Notes under the pieces: generated by a model | The model's database searches: none | Seen by the model: only the letters and a program-made list of their open reading frames with translations | Told to the model about the DNA's origin: nothing | Program-made: the position numbers and the translations under genes | In this document: piece by piece, positions 6,727-7,056 of the stretch | How positions within the stretch are numbered: position 1 is the first letter of the stretch | Layout: every line of letters begins with the position of its first letter | From: Rudanella sp. | Lineage (GTDB): Bacteria > Bacteroidota > Bacteroidia > Cytophagales > Spirosomataceae | Assembly (NCBI GenBank): GCA_026785985.1 | Contig: JAJAYX010000361.1 | Location: 1 to 7,056, forward strand | Reading direction: 5' to 3' | DNA length: 7,056 nucleotides

Positions 6727-6730
6727 CTCC

Positions 6731-7056
6731 ATGCTTGGCTTCCCAAACTGCAAAATCAATCTCGGCCTCCAGATTACCGACCGCCGACCCGACGGGTATC
6801 ATAATCTGCAATCCTGTTTTTATCCTGTCGGCTGGTCTGACATACTGGAAATAATCGAGGATAAGTCATTATCGGCTCCCAAATCATCAGACCGGGTGCA
6901 ATTCACCGCAACCGGCATTCCGATTCCCGGTCAGGGTAACCTCTGTATAAAAGCATACCATGACTTGCGGGCCGATTTTGACCTGCCCCCGGTTAAAATG
7001 CATTTGCATAAACTGGTGCCAATTGGAGCGGGTTTGGGTGGTGGATCCGCCGATGC
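6731..7056 (+). CDS. ispE: 4-diphosphocytidyl-2-C-methyl-D-erythritol kinase, N-terminal part (cut by the right edge)
   Basis: IspE phosphorylates the 2-hydroxyl of CDP-methylerythritol with ATP, in the non-mevalonate (MEP) route to isoprenoids, in the cytoplasm. The 108 complete codons begin with the family signature FPNCKINLGLQITDRRPDGYH (residues 4-24): the Lys8/Asn10 pair matches the PAKLN-type start of IspE, and RRPDGYHNLQS the following substrate-binding strand. Near the edge, LVPIGAGLGGGSAD (95-108) is the GHMP-kinase glycine-rich ATP-binding loop. The catalytic Asp and the C-terminal half lie outside the window. ATG 6731 is the only sensible start: the upstream stop at 6716-6718 is in the same frame with no ATG between, and it gives the normal family N-terminus. 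No Shine-Dalgarno is present. Only 12 bases separate it from the PorE-like gene, so read-through transcription is possible in addition to its own promoter. Confidence 0.96.
   Translation, partial: MLGFPNCKINLGLQITDRRPDGYHNLQSCFYPVGWSDILEIIEDKSLSAPKSSDRVQFTATGIPIPGQGNLCIKAYHDLRADFDLPPVKMHLHKLVPIGAGLGGGSAD

Overview
The window looks like an ordinary chromosomal stretch from a Bacteroidota bacterium, most likely a Cytophagales member of the Spirosoma/Spirosomataceae type. This is inferred from protein content, not from any search. The signs are a type IX secretion (T9SS) type B sorting domain with CHU_C-associated Ig-like repeats, an OmpA/PD40/carboxypeptidase-regulatory protein of PorE-like layout, start codons without Shine-Dalgarno sequences, and a Bacteroidota-type -7 promoter box (TAnnTTTG).

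Layout: (1) positions 1-380, minus strand, hold the N-terminal part of a secreted or membrane-anchored serine hydrolase of the beta-lactamase/penicillin-binding fold, which runs off the left edge. (2) Positions 381-483 are a short divergent intergenic region with an imperfect 21-bp-spaced direct repeat. (3) Positions 484-1578, plus strand, encode a family III (CaiB/BaiF) CoA-transferase superfamily protein that carries the His/Asp pair of alpha-methylacyl-CoA racemases. (4) Positions 1579-1881 are an AT-rich gap with no gene I can support. (5) Positions 1882-4035 encode a large secreted multidomain surface protein with a type B T9SS C-terminal sorting domain. (6) Positions 4148-6718 encode an 856-residue periplasmic protein (signal peptide, TPR, PD40 propeller, two carboxypeptidase-regulatory-like folds, OmpA C-terminal peptidoglycan-binding domain). 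(7) Positions 6731-7056 are the start of ispE, cut by the right edge.

The functional core is the pair at 1882-6718: a T9SS cargo protein followed on the same strand by a PorE-like protein expected to hold peptidoglycan. They may form a cell-envelope module, but no PorP/SprF-type membrane partner lies between or beside them here. The flanking genes (serine hydrolase, CoA-transferase/racemase, isoprenoid kinase) look unrelated metabolic or housekeeping genes. ispE appears to have its own promoter, directly after the stop codon of the OmpA-family gene and so close to the ATG that the transcript may be leaderless. I see no tRNA, rRNA, CRISPR array, intact mobile element or clear new system.
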